The position numbers were made by a program, and so were the translations under genes. The notes below the pieces were generated by a model. That model was not told the origin of the DNA. It ran no database searches and saw nothing but the letters and a program-made list of their open reading frames with translations. DNA of 64,000 nt from Cavia porcellus (taxonomy: Eukaryota; Chordata; Mammalia; Rodentia; Caviidae): positions 107,228,812 to 107,292,811 of the forward strand of contig NW_026947486.1 in NCBI RefSeq assembly GCF_034190915.1, written 5' to 3'. This document shows positions 59,351 through 64,000 of this stretch, one piece after another; position 1 is the stretch's first letter, and each line of letters begins with the position of its first letter.

Positions 59351-59439
59351 TAACTTTACGAATTTTTAAGCATTTTCATACATTAGAGTATATTATTTGT
59401 GCTGTAGTTATACGGCTATTGAAAAGTTCATAATCATGA

Positions 59440-60370
59440 ATGCATGAGTAGAGTACAATACAAAATAGATCCACTATCATAAAAAATTGTATTGTGCTTT
59501 AACGATTATATCTTATCCATCCCTCTTTTCCTTCCACACCCCCTGGTCATTTTACTGTCTATAGTTACTCCTTTTCCATATGGAATACAGTTTGAATTGA
59601 AGAGCACGTAACACTTCTGATGGACCTCTTCCACTCCACAAGATGCTTTCATGATTTCGCCATGTATTTCCATGGCCTGGTAGCTGCTCTGTTTTTATCA
59701 CAGTATTTCATTTCACTTCATAACTGTACCACTGTTTATGTATACTATCACCTCTTAAAGTGCATTTTGGTTTCTTTCAGTCTAGTATGTGTATAAATAA
59801 AGCTGTTACAAATCCTCATATAAGTGTTTTTCTTGTGAACACAGACTTTCATTGAAATTGAATAAATACATAGGTGCACAATTGGTGAATCACAAGACTG
59901 TGCTTAGCTATATAAAGCATTGTCTCTCAGAGTGACCGTATCATTCTGCGTTCATATCAGTGCTGAATAAGAATTCTGTACAGCATTCTCATTGGCAACT
60001 TGTGGTTGAAATTTTATCTATTGTAGGAAATGCCCATGGTATTTCACTGAAATCTGCATTGTGCTTGCTTTTACACATTTGTTTTTTATTTTGTATCTCT
60101 TTTGGTGAGTGGTATGTTGTGGGATTTATTTTAAAATTGTTTTATTTTTTTGTTGAGTTTTAGTAGGCCATTATTTACTTGAATTTAAATGTTTCTTTAT
60201 AGTTCTTATTTTGTAAATATTTTCTTTCAGTTTATGACTTCTTTTCATTTCCTTAATAGTGTCATTTTTAGTAGTTTTAAATAATAAAATATGCAATTTA
60301 GTTAGATTTTTCCCAGGATTTTGCTTTGATGTTGTATCTAGAAATTCCTCATCCTCCCTAAGGTCAAGTG
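59440..60370 (-). repeat. L1M fragment, antisense
   Basis: Antisense L1M order: 'cctggtcattttactgtcta', 'gttactccttttccatatgg', 'ttcgccatgtatttccatgg', 'aataaagctgttacaaatcc', then 'cagtgctgaataagaattct'. Confidence 0.65.
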
Positions 60371-60499
60371 GATTTTCTCCTAGATTTCCTTTAAGAAAGA
60401 AAATGAAGCAAACTACCTTGTTTCCTCATTAAAACTCTTCAGCATAGTTTCTAATGCATAGCATTGATCCTTGTGTTATTTTGTGAGGAAACTTGGCAG

Positions 60500-60690
60500 A
60501 GAATTCCAGACTAGAACATAGACTTTGGAATTGGACAACCATCTTTCTTCAAGTTCTGGTCACATCATTTCACAACAATATAGTGTTTTGCAAGTGCCTT
60601 CATTTCTATGACCTTCAGTTTCCTTGTCTGCAAAAAGTGCCATACCGGTATATAGTGTAGCTCTTAGTTTAGTCATTATGAATTTAATAA
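60500..60690 (+). repeat. MIR SINE
   Basis: MIR order is preserved: 'agactttggaattggacaac', 'caagttctggtcacatcatt', 'atgaccttcagtttccttgt' and 'ctgcaaaaagtgccatac'. Confidence 0.7.
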
Positions 60691-61239
60691 TCATGAACAT
60701 AATCCCGTGATCTTTATTCTTTTCTTATTTTTGTTTACAAATCATAGTACTCAAAACTTCTGAATAAAATTTGATGTTCAGTTGCATGCTTTTTAAAGAC
60801 TTTATAAATGTTTTGTTTGAATTACATTTACTCGTAAGAATTAAATGAGTATATGTATGCTTGTGTATATACAGAGCAAGAGGCAGACGGACCAAAAGAG
60901 ACAGAGGCAGAAGTGGAGACTAAGATAATAAACTGTTGAGTATGTGTTATATGACAAACCTATTTCTCTTTTTCCATATACCAGAAGAAATATACAAAGC
61001 AGCTACTATATTGTACTGATCATATGCTTTGGCTTCCTCTAGCTCAAGATGATTCTAATGGAATTCTAAGTACATGTAAAAATTTAGTGGTTTTTAAGCT
61101 GTTATAAAGTATTAGCAACTAGAAACTTCATTGAACCCACTGGATATCTTTGGCAAGTTATATTCTACTGGGTGTACTCTTGCTTAGGGAGTGTACAATA
61201 TTTGCTTAGAGAGTGTACAATTTCTTGTAGTGTTAATTG
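60691..61239. other. intergenic, no recognised feature
   Basis: Nothing recognised. Confidence 0.5.
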
Positions 61240-61445
61240 TAAGTGTAGCTCTCATTCACTGAGTATTTCTACGAATCAAAAGCTGCATTAAACACTTGAT
61301 CTTTATTATGAAGATGAAGAAATTGGGGTTCTAACAAGTAAAGTAATTGTGCTAAAGGTCACATTCATGAGCTACATCTGAGTCTGAGTTGGAATGCATG
61401 GTTGTCTGATTCCAAAGCCAATTTTTCTATTCACCTGCCCCTTGG
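61240..61445 (+). repeat. MIR SINE
   Basis: 'gaagatgaagaaattggggt', 'ctaaaggtcacattcatgag' and 'ctgattccaaagccaatttt' follow the MIR 3' half. Confidence 0.7.
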
Positions 61446-63335
61446 GATTGACGAAAAATTATCCTAAAACGTTACTGAAAAATAACTCAAAGTGATAGAG
61501 GAAAATAGAATAAAATCAGTCGGATTTTAAAAGCAAGGCATTCTTTTGGGCTAATTGTTAATGATGATAATTTAGGTCTCTGTTTCAAAATCTCTTTACC
61601 TGAACTATCCAGGGAGTCTCTTGCTCATGTGTACGATGAAATAGCCCCTCATCTCTCATGATGATCCTCATTAGACAAACAATTCAGGATGGAAAGCAAA
61701 GATGATTCTGTTTTACAGTTTGGAAATTTGGTAAAAAAAAACCCTGATAATTGTGTGGTTTTAAAAAAAATATTTGAAATCTACCAGTGTATATTTGATG
61801 GAATTTTAAAAACTTCCTAGTAATATCAATGTTAAAATCAGGAATGTTGGATGTTTTATTTAAACCCCTGCACACGGATTTTCTGTCCTTTCTCATTTGA
61901 TATTATGAGTTCCTTAGCACAGTATTTTGTGACAGCATCTCGGCCAGCTGATCTCTGCAATTATTTGTTTAGAGTTTGACTTTATTTTCATGTAGCTTTT
62001 GACAGAAGCAAACTTACAGTATTGTGTCCTTGTCATGAGACTCATCACAGTATATTGGTCCTCAAACTTGTACACACTTCACTTGTTTTCCATTCAACTA
62101 GCACGCTTTAAGTTTGAGCATATGAATTCTTCATCTTCCTGTGTTATTTAGTAGCAAGTACAGTACCACTTCCACAGTATCTCCTTTGATTTCAAAACAT
62201 ATGTGTTGAAATGAATAAAGCTATAAGAGGGACTTGAAAATACTTGGGTTACAATTTCAAGCCATTTCGTTGGTATCAGAAGTTTTTATATTCTAATCTT
62301 TACCCATAAATTTGTATCATAAAGTGCATAACATTTTTCTAGTCACTTAAACTCATAAATTAAAAACAGCAGCTTAGAAAAGTAACAATTAATTTGAAGT
62401 TTAAATATATTCATATCTGGTATTGTGATCACCAATGTAAGATTCTAAATTAGACTGATTTTTAGGTCACGGAAAATTTGCCATGATCAAGGTCAGTACT
62501 CTTTCTTCTATACCTTAGAATCACTTTTAAAGATACTTCTAGAATGTGAGGAATCCTGATTCTTTTAATGCCCACATCCATTTTTGATAAACTAGTTTTA
62601 GCATTTCGTTGCCTGTCATATTTAACTTATGTTTCTTTTGATTCTACGGGCATGATTAGGAAGTAAAAGGCGTTTGAAAGCCATCTCTGAAGCAACTTTT
62701 CCTGCTGTATCTTAAACCAGCATTTGTTGTCTTCCACTGATTAATGAGGATTATTGATTTGCCTTGTTTATGACATATTCCCCAGCATTTGAAGACTTTA
62801 TCTTATCTATCTTTCAGATTTTGTTTCCCCTACAGTCTTTTAGAATCGTTAATTTTCTACAAGTGCTTTTGTGACGATCCTATTCCCAAGGACAGAGATG
62901 CTCAGATAAGATTTTGTAATGTATAGAAGAAAAAACTTTTACCTGCCTGCTCGCTTAGTAGAGGAAGTGAAAGATTAATGGAGCAGAGCAAAAGAATAAC
63001 TGGATTGCTGTTATGGATTGCTTAATAAAAGCAGATTTGTGCAGCAATTACATTTAATGTTAAATAATATTTACAATGTAGTCATCCTGCTGCAGGCGCA
63101 GTGAGAAGATATATGTAAATATGCAGAAAACTAACTGCTACTGTGCATGTGAGCCATTGTGATTATCATCATTTAGCTATTTCCCATTCAATTTATTTTC
63201 AAAAGATTTGCCTCCTCTTCTCTCTACTGTACCAATTTGCCTAAAATTAAAACAAAACAGATCACAGATATTGAATTCCATCTTGGGGGAATTTATAACT
63301 CAACTCTCTACATTCAAGCAGCACTTATGGGGTTC
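61446..63335. other. intergenic, possible conserved noncoding segment
   Basis: No repeat recognised over nearly 1.9 kb, unusual for this window. 62,940-63,240 has mixed, non-repetitive composition with octamer-like ATATGTAAATATGC and paired 'cagcaattacatttaa' AT motifs. It might be a distal enhancer. Confidence 0.3.
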
Positions 63336-63337
63336 TG

Positions 63338-63664
63338 TGTTAGTCATTTCTTCAGTACAATGACTAATACCTGAGATAAATCACCTCCTCCAGAGAAAAA
63401 GTGCACTTTGGGTTTACAGATTTGGAGGTGGCAGTCTATGGACAGCAGAATCCATGGTGGAGGCAGCTCCTTACCTTCTGGAGGCCAGGAAATAAAAAGG
63501 AAGAATAAAAGCATCAGGTCTGGGGTATCAGTATAAGTGATCTAACTTCCTTCAGGAAGTTCTCTGGTTTTAGATATCCCACCACCTCCCATTAGTGGTT
63601 TGGGCTGCAAACCAAGCTACAACACATGAGTCCATAGGCAGCATGCAGGATTCAAATGATAGCA
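63338..63664 (-). repeat. MaLR/ORR1-like LTR, minus orientation
   Basis: Reverse complement begins TGCTATCATTTGAATCC and ends GACTAACA. It carries 'GGGAGGTGGTGGGA' and 'GTGATTTATCTCAGGTATTA', as in MaLR LTRs. Confidence 0.65.
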
Positions 63665-64000
63665 TGTTTTTGACATTTATTTGCATCACTCACATGTTCT
63701 TAATAAGGCCTGAATTACAGCCAAATTTGGCTTAGAATGCAAGCTAGCTCCCAAATAGACATTTCATGCTAAACACTCATGGTGATACCACTTGGTATTG
63801 CATGGTAATACTTGTGTTCTTTGCATTGTTCTTGTGCACTTTGACCTTGCTTCCGGCCCTCCCTTTCTCTATTATGTCAACATACATTAAAGTCATGCCA
63901 TATCTTATGAAACCAACTTTTCTTCTATGAAGTTGTCGGCCACATCTGCCCTTGTCAAGAATAATCATGAGTAACTCTAACTCTTCTTTCCTTCAGGAGT
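63665..64000. other. intergenic, no recognised feature
   Basis: Nothing recognised to the window end. Confidence 0.5.

Overview
The window is mammalian genomic DNA, AT-rich and gene-poor, and dominated by interspersed repeats. Three things point to a rodent outside the mouse/rat group: ID-type tRNA-derived SINEs, 7SL-derived B1-type SINEs including B1+ID composites, and a rodent-style ERVL-MaLR LTR family. The only gene I recognise with certainty is the intronless, Gag-derived LDOC1 (21.2 kb, plus strand). Its orthologue lies on the X chromosome (human Xq27.1), so this is most likely X-linked sequence next to the region that in primates carries the SPANX cancer/testis genes. The species cannot be fixed by eye.

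Layout. 0-20 kb: intergenic DNA with old L1M fragments, MIR, MLT1-like and MaLR LTRs, plus one unidentified decayed processed-pseudogene-like frame at 3.85-4.18 kb. 20.9-22.4 kb: CpG-rich promoter, LDOC1 coding exon, 3'UTR and poly(A) signal. 22.5-32.8 kb: SINE and L1 remnants, including a 5'-inverted L1. 32.9-35.4 kb: a MaLR provirus-like array with three LTRs. 36.9-39.3 kb: a 2.4-kb almost pure pyrimidine tract (purine-rich on the minus strand). 39.35-40.6 kb: a probable two-exon minus-strand gene for a 283-residue acidic protein with a 30-bp in-frame tandem repeat and an AT-hook-like C-terminus. It has its own CCAAT/TATA-like upstream sequence, consensus splice sites and duplicated poly(A) signals. 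42.0-43.7 kb: a second MaLR element with both LTRs. 43.7-64 kb: L2, MIR, L1M, a 5'UTR-ORF1 L1 fragment, further MaLR LTRs, ID SINEs and microsatellites.

The two items most worth attention are the minus-strand gene with its unusual downstream polypurine tract, and a rearrangement signature. In the latter, the halves of one antisense L1, each bordered by the same 5-bp sequence and a MaLR LTR, lie in swapped order at 41.6-42.0 kb and 35.4-35.7 kb. No bacterial, phage or CRISPR features are present. Most open frames in the window are chance frames in repeats or low-complexity DNA and are not annotated. Repeat family names are from pattern recognition, so boundaries are approximate except where target-site duplications fix them.
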